Assembly: GCA_016841825.1 (NCBI GenBank)
Contig: JAENYK010000011.1
Location: forward strand, 1 to 64,000
Direction of reading: 5' to 3'
Length of the DNA: 64,000 bases
Origin: Halothermothrix sp.
GTDB taxonomy: Bacteria; Bacillota; Halanaerobiia; DY22613
Shown here: positions 42,071 through 52,008 of the stretch, in pieces
Numbering within the stretch: position 1 is the stretch's first letter
How the letters are laid out: each line of letters starts with the position of its first letter
Notes under the pieces: generated by a model
Database searches by the model: none
What the model was told of the DNA's origin: nothing
The model's input: the letters and a program-made list of their open reading frames with translations, nothing else
Position numbers and translations under genes: made by a program

Positions 42071-44695
42071 CTATTCCCGGATCATCTCCTCGGCTTTAGC
42101 TAAAGCTTGATCAATTTTTGCAGCGTCTTTCCCGCCAGCCTGGGCCATATTCGGGCGTCCACCGCCGCCGCCACCGACAACTTTAGCCACCTGACCAATG
42201 ATCTTGCCAGCCTGATACCGTTTAGTCAGATCATCAGTAACCATAGTTACCAACAATACTTTTCCACCCAGATCGGAGGCCAATACGATTACACCAGAGC
42301 CCAGTTTTTGTTTAAGCTCATCGCCTAAATTCCGCAGAGCATCACCATCAATACCTTCAACCTTTGCAGTCAACAACTTAACACCATTAATCTCTTTCAC
42401 CTGTCCCAGGAGATCTTCTACCTGAGAACCAGCCATCTTTTGTTTTAAGATAATAATCTCTTTATCCTTCTCCTTCATCTCCTGTACGAGTCTTTCCAGA
42501 CGTCCAACTAGATCTTCAGGATTAGCTTTAACTAACTCAGCAGCCTCTTCTAACAGAGTCTCTCTTCTTGACAGAAATTCCAGTGCACTTCTCCCGGTCA
42601 TAGCCTCAATCCTTCGAACACCTGCAGCAATACCTGTCTCACTAACAATTTTGAACAATCCGATCTCACCACTGGCAGATACATGGGTGCCGCCGCAAAG
42701 CTCCATACTATAGTCACCAACAGTCACTACCCGAACATCAGATCCATATTTCTCATCAAACAGTGCCACAGCTCCCATATCCTTAGCTTTATCCAGAGTA
42801 GTTACCGTAGTATTGACTAGAAAATTTAAACGGATAATCGCATTAACTCTTACTTCAATAGCCTTAACCTCATCTTTAGTTAATGCCTGAAAATGATTAA
42901 AGTCAAAACGCATCCGATTAGGCTCCACCAGAGAACCAGCCTGGTTTACATGTTCGCCTAATATCTCCTTCAAAGCTTTATGCAAGATATGGGTAACGGT
43001 ATGATTTCGACAGATATCTTTACGAATACCTTCTTCCACAATCGCTCTAACTCGCATGCCAACTTTCACTTCACCGTCTTCAACTAGGAGATCACTACAA
43101 TTAACTTCAGCAACCTTTCGGGTATCAGTCACAGTTACGGTTATCCCGTGTCCTTCCAGACGACCAGTATCACCAATTTGACCACCACTGGCAGCATAAA
43201 ATGGAGTAGTTTTCAAAATTACCTGACCAATCTCTCCGGCAGTCAAAGCCTCCACTAACTCCCCATCTTTAATCAGAGCCAGAATCTCTGTATCAGCATA
43301 CAAAGTTGAATAACCAACAAACTCAGGCATACCTTTTTCATCACGAATTTGCATATATAAATCAGCTCCAGCTTCGCCAAAGCCATACTCTTCTCTGGCA
43401 GATCTGGCCCGTTCCCGTTGCTCATCCATTGCAGCCTGGAAGCCTCGAATATCTACGTTCAAATCCTGTTCCTCTGCCAGATCCTGGGTCAAATCCAATG
43501 GGAAGCCAAACGTATCATACAGCTTAAAAGCTTGCTCACCAGTGATCTCATCGATACCAATTCTTTTCTGCTCGGAAATCATCTGATTCAAAATACTCAA
43601 ACCTTGATCTAAAGTCTCCTGGAAACGTTCTTCCTCATTTTTAACGATTCTGACCACCTGATCCATCTTCTCTTCCAACTCAGAATAGCCAGCTTTCATC
43701 ATCTCAACAACTACAGGAACTAATTTGAACAGAAAAGGTTCATTAATATTCAGTACTCTGCCCCAACGAACTGCCCGGCGCAAAATTCTCCGGATAACAT
43801 AACCCCGTCCTTCGTTGGAAGGTATAGCACCATCGCTAACAGCAAAGGTAATAGCTCGCACATGGTCTGCAATCACTCGATAAGCTGTCCGTACCTGCTC
43901 ACTCTGCCGATAATCAATACCTGTCATCTCCTGTACTCTGACAATTACAGGAAAAACCAGGTCAGTCTCGTAATTAGAATTAACTTCCTGAAGAACAGAA
44001 GCCAGACGTTCTAATCCTAAACCAGTATCAATATTTTTCTGAGGCAGCGGCAAGTATTCTCCCTCTTCAGTCTGGTTATACTGAGTGAACACATTGTTCC
44101 AGATCTCCAAATAACGATCACATTCACAGCCCATCTTACAATCTGGGCCACAGCTATACTCCTCACCCCGATCAAAATAAATCTCCGTACATGGACCACA
44201 TGGGCCAGTTCCGGTTCCAATCTCCCAGAAATTTTCCGGATCTTTCACAATTCGCTCCATCGGTAAACCAATAATTTCACGCCAGATTTTTGAAGCCTCT
44301 TCATCATCGGGGTGAACAGTCACCCAGAGACGATCTACCGGTAATTCCATCACCTCTGTGACAAACTCCCAGGCCCAACTAATAGCCTCTTCTTTGAAAT
44401 AATCCCCAAAGGAGAAATTCCCCATCATCTCAAAAAACGTATGATGTCTAGCGGTTTTGCCTACATTTTCAATATCCTTAGTTCTAATACATTTTTGAGC
44501 TGTAGCCAATCTTCTGGCTGGTGGAATAGCCCTGCCGTCAAAGAATGGCTTTAATGGTGCCATTCCAGCATTAATCCACAACAATGTGGGGTCATTTTTG
44601 GGAATCAGTGGAGCACTGGGCAAAATCATATGTCCTTTACTCTCAAAGAAATCCAAATAAGCTTTGCGCAGTTCATTACCTGTCATTTTCTTCAT
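42071..44695 (-). CDS. alaS: Alanyl-tRNA synthetase AlaS
   Basis: An 874-residue class II synthetase that charges tRNA-Ala. N-terminal catalytic part with LRKAYLDFFESKGH and WINAGMAPLKPFF, the editing domain with HTVTHILHKAL and the zinc-binding CGGTHV, and the C-terminal DHHA1 domain rich in Gly (GGGGGGRPNMAQAGGKD). ATG at 44695 has GGAGG upstream; the frame runs further upstream only because it overlaps the T-box leader. Expression is controlled by that T-box. Confidence 0.97.
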   Translation of the reverse strand: MKKMTGNELRKAYLDFFESKGHMILPSAPLIPKNDPTLLWINAGMAPLKPFFDGRAIPPARRLATAQKCIRTKDIENVGKTARHHTFFEMMGNFSFGDYFKEEAISWAWEFVTEVMELPVDRLWVTVHPDDEEASKIWREIIGLPMERIVKDPENFWEIGTGTGPCGPCTEIYFDRGEEYSCGPDCKMGCECDRYLEIWNNVFTQYNQTEEGEYLPLPQKNIDTGLGLERLASVLQEVNSNYETDLVFPVIVRVQEMTGIDYRQSEQVRTAYRVIADHVRAITFAVSDGAIPSNEGRGYVIRRILRRAVRWGRVLNINEPFLFKLVPVVVEMMKAGYSELEEKMDQVVRIVKNEEERFQETLDQGLSILNQMISEQKRIGIDEITGEQAFKLYDTFGFPLDLTQDLAEEQDLNVDIRGFQAAMDEQRERARSAREEYGFGEAGADLYMQIRDEKGMPEFVGYSTLYADTEILALIKDGELVEALTAGEIGQVILKTTPFYAASGGQIGDTGRLEGHGITVTVTDTRKVAEVNCSDLLVEDGEVKVGMRVRAIVEEGIRKDICRNHTVTHILHKALKEILGEHVNQAGSLVEPNRMRFDFNHFQALTKDEVKAIEVRVNAIIRLNFLVNTTVTTLDKAKDMGAVALFDEKYGSDVRVVTVGDYSMELCGGTHVSASGEIGLFKIVSETGIAAGVRRIEAMTGRSALEFLSRRETLLEEAAELVKANPEDLVGRLERLVQEMKEKDKEIIILKQKMAGSQVEDLLGQVKEINGVKLLTAKVEGIDGDALRNLGDELKQKLGSGVIVLASDLGGKVLLVTMVTDDLTKRYQAGKIIGQVAKVVGGGGGGRPNMAQAGGKDAAKIDQALAKAEEMIRE

Positions 44696-44737
44696 AACCC
44701 TTACCTCCTCTTTGAATAATCTTCCAGAATCCAAAAA

Positions 44738-45042
44738 TAAAAAACCCGTCCAACTGTCTTTTACAAACAGCAGGGACGGGATTGTAAACCGTGGTACCAC
44801 CCTGATTCGTCGATCTGTAAACACTACTTCTCGACCTCAGTAGGTGCAACTACTAGCACCAGTAACAGTTAACGCCTGTCAGACGGTAAACTTACTCCCC
44901 GAAAGTTTCGGCTTACAACTCAAGAAGGGCTTTCAGCTAGTCATGAACAGAGATCCTCACAGCCAGGGGATACTCCTCTCTGGGAACTGGAACTAACTTA
45001 CTTCATTTCTCTCATCGTCATTTTGAAACAATTTTTAACTTA
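44738..45042 (-). promoter_or_regulatory. T-box riboswitch of alaS
   Basis: The leader contains the T-box core GGTGGTACCACGG (about 44788-44800) followed by a terminator hairpin built on CCCGTCC and GGACGGG with TTTTTTATTTTT. Further upstream AGTA and CAGAGAGG elements of stem I are visible, and ACTAGCTGAA may hold a GCU alanine specifier. Uncharged tRNA-Ala should favour the antiterminator and turn alaS on. Confidence 0.9.
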
Positions 45043-45048
45043 GTTCAA

Positions 45049-45077
45049 ATTATATCTGATTACCTCTCATGAGTCAA
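45049..45077 (-). promoter_or_regulatory. Sigma-A promoter of alaS
   Basis: TTGACT, 17 bp, TATAAT on the minus strand, directly upstream of the T-box leader. Confidence 0.8.
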
Positions 45078-45105
45078 GAGGTTTTAGCTATTTTTTTACA
45101 ACCTT

Positions 45106-46140
45106 TTATTCTGGGTCAGGTATCTTATCAAAGATAAATCGTAAGATTACTTTGACTACTCCGGCAATCGGAACTGCCAGAATCATTCCCACTATTCCTC
45201 CTAACTGTCCTCCTGCGAGAACTGCAAAGATAACCGTTGTCGGATGAAGTCCTACCTTTTCACCAATTATTCGTGGAGAGATAAAACCTCCTTCAATCTG
45301 CTGAATAACAAAGGAAAGTGCTATAACCGCCACTGCCTTTATCGGTGATTTGATCAAAACAATCACCACAGCGGGGATAGCTCCAAGGACCGGACCCACA
45401 TAGGGAATAACGTTAAAAGCACCTGCGAGAATGCCCAACACAACAGCAAAATTAACTTTCAAAATAGTCAAACCAATTGTTGTCAAAACTGCGATAAAAA
45501 TAGCTACCAGAAACTGACCGCGCAAAAAACCGCTCAGCACACTATTAATCTCCAACCATAAACGATAAACATCATCCCAATAAACAACCGGAATCCAGCT
45601 ATTAATACTTTCACTAATAACCTCCAAATCTTTCAGGACATAAAAAGCGATGATTGGAGCCATCACCAGACTGAGCATATGGGATAATAAACTAAAGATA
45701 ATCCCAGTCAATCTATTTAAAAAATCTACACCTATCTCTTCTGCTCTCTGCAATGATTGATCAACAACCTGTTTAACGATAGACGGGAGCTTGATTCGCT
45801 GAATATCAACATAAAAATCGTCCACCTTCTCCTGTAACCCCTGCACATATGTGGGAAAGCTCTCGCTCAAACGATTCAGTTCATCCATAATCATCGGCAA
45901 ACCAAATATTCCAAAGATCAGACAGATAGTTAATAGCATACTAAACAACAAAACAATTGCTCCGATTCTGGTAAATCCCCGGGTGAGGAGTTTTTCAATT
46001 AATGGGTTCACCAGATAAGCGATTACCGCAGCCATAAAAAAAGGAAAAAGAATACCCCTGACCACATAAAGGAAAAAAAAGCCAGCCAGGAGTACTATCA
46101 TCAACATCAATAATTTCAAATACCTCTCTCGGAATTTCAT
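45106..46140 (-). CDS. AI-2E family permease (YdiK/PerM-like)
   Basis: A 344-residue membrane protein with about eight membrane segments, the N-terminal FPFFMAAVIAYLVNPLIEKL and the C-terminal FNVIPYVGPVLGAIPAVVIV typical of the family. Members export small molecules or act as sodium/proton antiporters; the substrate here cannot be told. Close to but transcriptionally separate from alaS. Confidence 0.88.
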   Translation of the reverse strand: MKFRERYLKLLMLMIVLLAGFFFLYVVRGILFPFFMAAVIAYLVNPLIEKLLTRGFTRIGAIVLLFSMLLTICLIFGIFGLPMIMDELNRLSESFPTYVQGLQEKVDDFYVDIQRIKLPSIVKQVVDQSLQRAEEIGVDFLNRLTGIIFSLLSHMLSLVMAPIIAFYVLKDLEVISESINSWIPVVYWDDVYRLWLEINSVLSGFLRGQFLVAIFIAVLTTIGLTILKVNFAVVLGILAGAFNVIPYVGPVLGAIPAVVIVLIKSPIKAVAVIALSFVIQQIEGGFISPRIIGEKVGLHPTTVIFAVLAGGQLGGIVGMILAVPIAGVVKVILRFIFDKIPDPE

Positions 46141-46290
46141 TCTCTATCACCTTAAGTCAATGCAATAGCTTTGTCTATTATACTTCAGATTAGACGATTT
46201 CAGAAAGTCTGTCACTCAAACTAAGATTTAAAGGTATCTGGTACTATCCTTTTTTAACTAAAGAAATTGCTCTTCTGAAATGCCGTCAAA

Positions 46291-46638
46291 CTATTGTTGA
46301 CTTAACTCCTCCAATCTTTGTTCCAGGATGGCTACACGCCGATCAATATTTTCTTTTCCGCCTTCATTATCTTTAGTACTACCTGTTTGATAATTTAGAT
46401 CCATCTCTGAATGATATTCTGTCTGGTCGGTAGGTTGATTCTCACGATGCAAAAGTTGACGCCCTCTATCCATCCAACTCTCTGCCACTCCCACACCTTC
46501 CTGAACTTTGCTAAACATATCACCACTATGATTCATCAAGTTTCTGGCTTTCTGTCGATATTCTGGATCAATCAACATTCCAGATACCGTACCCACAACT
46601 GTTCCTATAATCATACCTCTAAAAAATCCACCTCTCAT
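46291..46638 (-). CDS. YtxH-type small protein
   Basis: A 115-residue protein with an N-terminal hydrophobic glycine-rich segment (GMIIGTVVGTVSGMLIDPEY) like YtxH-domain proteins, then a charged helical tail ending in a short coiled coil (ILEQRLEELSQQ). YtxH proteins are small, membrane-associated and of unclear function. GGGGGAT precedes the start. Confidence 0.65.
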   Translation of the reverse strand: MRGGFFRGMIIGTVVGTVSGMLIDPEYRQKARNLMNHSGDMFSKVQEGVGVAESWMDRGRQLLHRENQPTDQTEYHSEMDLNYQTGSTKDNEGGKENIDRRVAILEQRLEELSQQ

Positions 46639-46726
46639 GCGTGTATCCCCCTTTCACATTTTCCAAGCACCGGCATTATCAACTCACATCAAATCAAAAC
46701 GCTTTCCAGGAAGAAAAAATTCCCGT

Positions 46727-47251
46727 TCAACTAATATTCTGCTCAATTCTTATTACTCCATAGCTCAGGGCACCCAAAATGATTAAACTTAACCAGGGTA
46801 TAACTATGGTCAGGATAGTTAAAACAATACCTGCCAGATTTTCAACTGTATCATATTCCAGATGATGGAATTGATAGACCTCTTCCTCCACCAGAGGTTG
46901 TAAAGCCAGTCGCGAAAAGATAAAAAATCCTGTAATCAATCCACCCAATATCATCCCGATCAGTGGAGCGATTCTTAATGCAGAACTAAAGAGAATTCCA
47001 CCAATAATTACTTTAACTGCGGTGTACACAGAAGAATGAAAAAAACTCACACCCGGAAAATGTTGTAACAAAAACTCTCCACCCATCAAAACTAAAAGAA
47101 TTAATAGTACCGGGGTAGAACTAAGCCACTCCAGGGCTGGAGGATAATCTATAATTCCGGTCAAAGATGCTAAAATTAGTGGAAAAAAACCTCTAAAGGC
47201 AGCAGATCCCGCCAATCCACAGGCAATACTTATCGCTAATAACAGATTCAT
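46727..47251 (-). CDS. DUF4126 membrane protein
   Basis: A 174-residue protein with about five membrane segments and the N-terminal ACGLAGSAAFRGFFPLIL typical of DUF4126 proteins. Function unknown. It precedes the YtxH-type gene on the same strand with a gap of about 90 bp. Confidence 0.7.
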   Translation of the reverse strand: MNLLLAISIACGLAGSAAFRGFFPLILASLTGIIDYPPALEWLSSTPVLLILLVLMGGEFLLQHFPGVSFFHSSVYTAVKVIIGGILFSSALRIAPLIGMILGGLITGFFIFSRLALQPLVEEEVYQFHHLEYDTVENLAGIVLTILTIVIPWLSLIILGALSYGVIRIEQNIS

Positions 47252-47412
47252 TAATCATCCTCCAGCCTTTTCTAAAGTTTACCACAATACTACGCCCTGT
47301 GTAGTTCATGGTCTTGCCTTTAGTATAGCCTGAAAGACTATTTTTGATTCATCTTTTCTTATGACCAGCATAAGATCCCGATTAACAAAATCCTAATTAC
47401 ATTATTTTCCTG

Positions 47413-47443
47413 CATATATTCAGAACAAAAGTAACATATTATA
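47413..47443 (+). promoter_or_regulatory. Sigma-E/K-like mother-cell promoter of the coat gene
   Basis: CATATATT, 14 bp, CATATTATA matches the Bacillus sigma-E pattern (ATATT, 14 bp, CATANNNTA) and precedes a spore coat gene, which supports it. Confidence 0.55.
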
Positions 47444-47479
47444 CTTTGGAAAAATCAATTTTGTCAAAGGAGGAATACA

Positions 47480-48112
47480 ATGAACTACAATGTTAACAAA
47501 AATCAAATGAGGCAAGGCAACATCTCTGTACAAGGCACTGTTCCACAAAACATGGCTCGTTTTGGAGCTCATGAACTCCTAATGACTCATGAAATCTTAT
47601 CAAATGACATTAACTGTATCAATCATCTTGAAATGCTACGTCCCCATGTCAATGATCCAGAATTGGCTCAGATCCTTGACAATCAACTAAATTTCAAAAT
47701 TCAAGGTTATAACAATCTGGTTAATTTTCTTCACAATAGTGGAGGAACTCAGGCAGTTCCTTATCGATCACCGAAACATGGAAATGTTCAGTATGGTTTA
47801 AGAAATCCTTCCCCAGATAAACCTAATACTGATCCAAATCAACTGAATGATCAAGATATTTCCGCAGCTATATTAGGATGTGCAAAAACTTCTGCAGTCT
47901 GGGATACTCAAGCCACTATTGAATGTGCTGACCCAACTCTCCATGAGATGATGAGTAATTGTGTTCAGTCTTCTATCAATATGGTATATGAAACCTTCCA
48001 ATATATGAATAGAAAAGGTTACTACCAAGTCCCAACTCTACAGGAAAATACAACTCAAACTATCATTGATAGCTATCAACCTGCACAGATGGCTCAGATG
48101 AACTTTCTTTAG
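47480..48112 (+). CDS. Spore coat protein, CotF family
   Basis: A 210-residue protein with the CotF-like ferritin-type helices: FGAHELLMTHEILSNDINCI, LAQILDNQLNFKIQGYNNL, and after a Pro/Asn-rich linker DISAAILGCAKTSAVWDTQA with HEMMSNCVQSSINMVYETFQ. Such proteins lie in the endospore coat. AAAGGAGG precedes the ATG. It is one of few plus-strand genes and stands alone, behind a sigma-E-like promoter. It implies a spore-forming ancestry or ability. Confidence 0.85.
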   Translation: MNYNVNKNQMRQGNISVQGTVPQNMARFGAHELLMTHEILSNDINCINHLEMLRPHVNDPELAQILDNQLNFKIQGYNNLVNFLHNSGGTQAVPYRSPKHGNVQYGLRNPSPDKPNTDPNQLNDQDISAAILGCAKTSAVWDTQATIECADPTLHEMMSNCVQSSINMVYETFQYMNRKGYYQVPTLQENTTQTIIDSYQPAQMAQMNFL

Positions 48113-48145
48113 AAGATAATTTGCAAATATCTCCCTTGAAAAACC

Positions 48146-48176
48146 ACTCCCGCCATGAGTTTTCGGTGGGAGTTTC
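48146..48176 (+). terminator. Terminator of the coat gene
   Basis: ACTCCCGCC pairs with GGTGGGAGT (one G-T pair), followed by TTTCATTAT. Confidence 0.65.
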
Positions 48177-48183
48177 ATTATAA

Positions 48184-48214
48184 AAAAAGTACCCAACATG
48201 AAGTCAGGTACTTT
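48184..48214 (-). terminator. Terminator of hflKC
   Basis: AAAGTACC pairs with GGTACTTT, followed on the minus strand by a T run, just beyond the hflC stop. Confidence 0.8.
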
Positions 48215-48228
48215 AAACATTAATTAGT

Positions 48229-49104
48229 TTATTGATTTATGGAATCTAAAGAGATATTGTTTAAATACTTTAGAAAATCAGATTCTCCATCAAGCATAAT
48301 GGTAGTGTCAGCATCTAGAGTCTTCTCATAAGTTTCCAGAGTCCTCAGGAACTTATAAAACTCAGGATCCTGATTATAGGCTTCTGCATAAATCTGTAAT
48401 GCTTCTGCATCACCTTCACCCATTAACTCTCTGGCAGTCCGTTGTGCTTCTGCCAAAATTATCTGTTGGTCTTTATCAGCTAAAGACCTGATCTGATTGG
48501 CTTGCTCTTCACCTTCAGCACGGTATTTGTTAGCTTCCTGTTGACGGGCAGTTTTCATCCGCTCATACACAGAATTAGCATTTTCTTCAGGTAGATCTGC
48601 TCTTTTAATCCGCACATCAACAATCTCAATACCCAGTGATTGTAGAGCCTTGGCATTACTCTCCCGGGTTACCGCTTCCATAATCTTCTCCCGTTCTACA
48701 GAGACAATCTCCTCTAGAGTATAGTTACCTAATTGAGCTCTCATCTCTGAATAGATAATATCATCTAACTTAGATTGTACTGCAGTCATCACTCCAACTC
48801 TCTTGTAGAATTCTTCTGCATCAGCAATCCGCCAACGTGCATAATTATCTACAACCAGATTCTTACCATCTTCAGTATAGATAACTTCTGGATTAACATC
48901 ATATTCCATCAATCTCTTTCCAAATATACGTACATTTTGAATAAAAGGTATTTTCCACTTCAGACCCGGAGCATCGTATTTGGCAACAATTTTACCAAAT
49001 TGGCTTACGACAGCCAGTTCTGTCTCCTGCAAAATAATTACACAGGTATTAGCTACAAACAAAATCAATACAATAAAGAGAATAGTTAAGATTATTTTCC
49101 GCAT
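48229..49104 (-). CDS. hflC: HflC, SPFH-domain protease modulator
   Basis: A 291-residue SPFH (band 7) protein with one N-terminal membrane anchor (IILTILFIVLILFVANTCVI), VVSQFGKIVAKYDAPGLKWK and EERE-rich helices (MKTARQQEANKYRAEGEEQ). With HflK it forms a large membrane cage around FtsH in E. coli. Two bases after hflK, hence an operon. Confidence 0.93.
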   Translation of the reverse strand: MRKIILTILFIVLILFVANTCVIILQETELAVVSQFGKIVAKYDAPGLKWKIPFIQNVRIFGKRLMEYDVNPEVIYTEDGKNLVVDNYARWRIADAEEFYKRVGVMTAVQSKLDDIIYSEMRAQLGNYTLEEIVSVEREKIMEAVTRESNAKALQSLGIEIVDVRIKRADLPEENANSVYERMKTARQQEANKYRAEGEEQANQIRSLADKDQQIILAEAQRTARELMGEGDAEALQIYAEAYNQDPEFYKFLRTLETYEKTLDADTTIMLDGESDFLKYLNNISLDSINQ

Positions 49105-49106
49105 TA

Positions 49107-50120
49107 TTATTCTCCCCCTTTCTCTTGATTGAGATTGAGGAGCTTTAAGACTCCCTCACTGTCCTGGGGAACAATGATCTTATTCAAGCCTGGTAAGACT
49201 TTTTCCATAGTCTCTAAGTATAAACGGGTTCTGGTAACATCCTCACCCATTCTATAGCGTGTTAACAGTTCGTTAAATCTCGCCACATCACCTTGAGCCT
49301 GAGCAATTCTGCTGGCTTTATATGCTTCTGCTTGATTGAGAATTTTAGCAGCTTCACCTCTAGCTTTAGGAATAATCTGATTCTGATATGCTTCAGCCTC
49401 ATTAATCTGTTTTTGTTTATCTTCTTTGGCACTGGCTACATCAAGATAAGCTTTTTCAACCATCTGAGGTACATCTACATCCTGTAACAGGAAGTTATCA
49501 ATGATAATTCCAGATTGGTAACTATCCAAAATTTCCTGTAAAATATCCCTAATTTCAATCTGAATTGCACTTTTTTCAGTGGTCAAGATATCATTAATCG
49601 AATTCTGACCGACTACTTGCCGCAAGGCAGCCTCAGAAGCCACCTTTACAGTCTCTTCTGGAGCCTGAATCTTAAAGATATAATCAGACGCATTCTTGAT
49701 CTTGTACATCACAGTAGCACTAACTGAGACGATGGACAGATCTCCAGTTAACATCAAAGATTCATCAGGTACTTCCTGATATCTACCCTGGGAGACAGTT
49801 CTAAACCCAATCTCAGCCCGCTTAACGTCAGTTACATTAACAACCCTGACAGCCTCAATGGGATATGGTAGATGATAATGTAATCCAGACTCTGTAGTAG
49901 TTGTGTATTCACCAAGTCTGGTTACCACACCTACTTCTTTCGGCCCAACTGTATAAATTCCAGTTGCCATATACACGGCCAGTATAACTACTATTACTAA
50001 ACCCAATGGAACTTTGTATAGCAGACTATAGTTAAACCGCTTGGGAGGTTCTCCCCCACCATCACTGTTATTATTCTCTACTATGTCTTTGAAAAAATCA
50101 CTCAAACTTTCCACCTCCAT
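49107..50120 (-). CDS. hflK: HflK, SPFH-domain protease modulator
   Basis: A 337-residue partner of HflC: a short polar N-terminus, one membrane segment (GLVIVVILAVYMATGIYTVG), the SPFH start EVGVVTRLGEY and YPIEAVRVVNV, and a helical C-terminus. GGAGG precedes the ATG. The promoter upstream resembles sigma-H. Confidence 0.93.
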   Translation of the reverse strand: MEVESLSDFFKDIVENNNSDGGGEPPKRFNYSLLYKVPLGLVIVVILAVYMATGIYTVGPKEVGVVTRLGEYTTTTESGLHYHLPYPIEAVRVVNVTDVKRAEIGFRTVSQGRYQEVPDESLMLTGDLSIVSVSATVMYKIKNASDYIFKIQAPEETVKVASEAALRQVVGQNSINDILTTEKSAIQIEIRDILQEILDSYQSGIIIDNFLLQDVDVPQMVEKAYLDVASAKEDKQKQINEAEAYQNQIIPKARGEAAKILNQAEAYKASRIAQAQGDVARFNELLTRYRMGEDVTRTRLYLETMEKVLPGLNKIIVPQDSEGVLKLLNLNQEKGGE

Positions 50121-50138
50121 TATTTTATCTTACTATTT

Positions 50139-50167
50139 TTATTCACCTTCCAGAGAAAAACTCCTAC
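50139..50167 (-). promoter_or_regulatory. Sigma-H-like promoter of hflKC
   Basis: GTAGGAGTT, 11 bp, GGTGAATAA on the minus strand fits the sigma-H consensus with a single mismatch. Confidence 0.5.
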
Positions 50168-50233
50168 CTATAAAATGAAAAAATTGATTATAAAAATTCT
50201 CCAATAATTCAGAGAACATAATAGATCCTTTAG

Positions 50234-51481
50234 TTAGTATTTATCCAGATGAACGTTAAAAACTTCATCTTCCAGGCTAACTCTCCCTTTCAACTCTCCA
50301 ACACCGGAAACTTTGACGAGATCACCTTCTACTACAGGCGGATATTCCACGAATATCTCCAGAGCACTTAACAATTGCATATCTTCTGAAACATGGGTTG
50401 ATAAAACTTGATTGTGGATGAAAAAATTTTGTTGAGCAATATCTATTCCCAAAAACGTCTCATGCAAAACCCGGTCACCTAATGGAATAACCATCATCGG
50501 ATTGAATCCTGTAATCCTGATATCACCTTTAAGGACAACTCTATAGCCTTTCTGATAATAAAATTCCCTTAATTTTGTCTGTCTATATTTATCTTCCTGA
50601 TTAACCAGAAATTCTGCTGGACTAACAGCTGTAACCTCCACAGATTGGATACTATAAACAATCTTACTGCAAAAATAATCGTATAACATTTTATCAGATT
50701 CAACAAACTCCTTTTGCCAATCTAATTCCAGTTGATCCATCAATAAACAAATAAACATTCCGGATGAGTAACAGCTGGTTCTAAACATCTTCAGGTTCTC
50801 AGGATAACCTGACAGATTCTTACCATACATAGCAAGAGTAAAGTTATCAGGCAGTGAACTCACTTCCCAATAAGCTTTAGACTCCACATATGTCGCTGTT
50901 CCTTCCCGGCTCTCTATACCTAATTCATAATTAATTAGCTCACCCAATATTCCTCTTCTCTGTTGGCGTATGGAGATAAAGCGGGCAATATGATGCTTTT
51001 TTATTGCAAATTCACTCGCATATACAGCTTTGAGTAATTCTTCTCTCTCCATAACCCGTAAGGCTAGATTATCAACAGTAATTGGATATTTTAAAAATTG
51101 CCATTCACTGTACTGAAAACTAAGGTTTAAGTTGTTTTGAAAAGCATGAAACATCTCGTGAACAACCAGAGCATAAAGATTCTCCCTGGTCGTAAGCGGG
51201 GTTAAATAATTAAGATTAACAATTCCTATATTTTCTCCAGCAAAATTTACTGATGTATTGGCAACAAAACCTTGACGCCAATCTCCTACCCAGACACCAT
51301 CTATCTCAACAAAATCTTTTGGTGGGTTTTTATGACCAACCAGGTAAATTTTTTGATCATCATATAAAGCAAAAGGTAATTTAGTATAACCTTTCCAGTA
51401 TTGATTCAATAGATCGTCATTAAGTTTTTTATTAAGGGATTTTATAACGTTAAATATACCATCCCGATCATGCAAGTTCAT
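50234..51481 (-). CDS. Gluzincin-like HExxH protein of unknown function
   Basis: A 415-residue protein with a zinc-peptidase signature: HEMFH at 108-112 and, 80 residues on, EGTATYVE (193-200) that could supply the third ligand, as in gluzincins. No signal peptide or membrane segment, so intracellular. The C-terminal 120 residues are beta-rich. I recognise no named family. The start overlaps the HTH gene by 14 bp, so the two are translated together; a peptidase acting on, or controlled by, that regulator is one possibility. Confidence 0.65.
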   Translation of the reverse strand: MNLHDRDGIFNVIKSLNKKLNDDLLNQYWKGYTKLPFALYDDQKIYLVGHKNPPKDFVEIDGVWVGDWRQGFVANTSVNFAGENIGIVNLNYLTPLTTRENLYALVVHEMFHAFQNNLNLSFQYSEWQFLKYPITVDNLALRVMEREELLKAVYASEFAIKKHHIARFISIRQQRRGILGELINYELGIESREGTATYVESKAYWEVSSLPDNFTLAMYGKNLSGYPENLKMFRTSCYSSGMFICLLMDQLELDWQKEFVESDKMLYDYFCSKIVYSIQSVEVTAVSPAEFLVNQEDKYRQTKLREFYYQKGYRVVLKGDIRITGFNPMMVIPLGDRVLHETFLGIDIAQQNFFIHNQVLSTHVSEDMQLLSALEIFVEYPPVVEGDLVKVSGVGELKGRVSLEDEVFNVHLDKY

Positions 51482-51959
51482 CGTTATCTCTCCCTTTGTG
51501 ATAATCCTCGATAATTTTTAATACCAAGCTAATATACTCAACTCCACCGGAAAGAATAAATCTGGCTTTCATCTCTTCTGGTTCGAAAAAAAAATTAAAA
51601 TCAATCCCACTCCATTGATTAACACTAATACTCTCGGTCACTAAATCGGCTAACTTCCTGGCATCATTAGGTCTGTCAACAAATATATCCAGGAGCGTAA
51701 AAAGCTGAATTTGTCCCTTCTCCCGGTTGCTTTTGCCTTCAATAAACTCATTTAACCTATTTTTCCAGTGATTCTCTAACTCTGCTTTAAATTCATTATT
51801 ACCATCCATAAAGTTTGTTAATTCAATCTCCCGAATCCGCCACTGACCACCAATTTTATGAGCCTGCAAATTGTTATCTTTGATATATCTCCGAATTGTT
51901 TTTGGATGCATTCCAAACATCTGTGCAACCTGTTTGACCGTATATAATTTATCATTCAT
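51468..51959 (-). CDS. HTH regulator (excisionase/MerR-like HTH_17)
   Basis: A 163-residue protein with an N-terminal winged helix-turn-helix: LYTVKQVAQMFGMHPKTIRR, then HKIGGQWRIREIELTNFM, as in excisionase-type domains. The C-terminal 100 residues have no recognised fold. ATG at 51959 has GGGAGG eight bases before it. It leads an operon with the HExxH gene. Direct repeats in its promoter suggest autoregulation. Confidence 0.75.
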   Translation of the reverse strand: MNDKLYTVKQVAQMFGMHPKTIRRYIKDNNLQAHKIGGQWRIREIELTNFMDGNNEFKAELENHWKNRLNEFIEGKSNREKGQIQLFTLLDIFVDRPNDARKLADLVTESISVNQWSGIDFNFFFEPEEMKARFILSGGVEYISLVLKIIEDYHKGRDNDELA

Positions 51960-52008
51960 TAATTTCACCTCCCTGTTATCAACTAAAAAATTACTTAATT
52001 ATAGGACT

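Noticed and set aside
44696-44824. N-terminal extension of AlaS by 43 codons
   Set aside because: The extension overlaps the T-box terminator and has no ribosome-binding site; family homology starts at the ATG at 44695.
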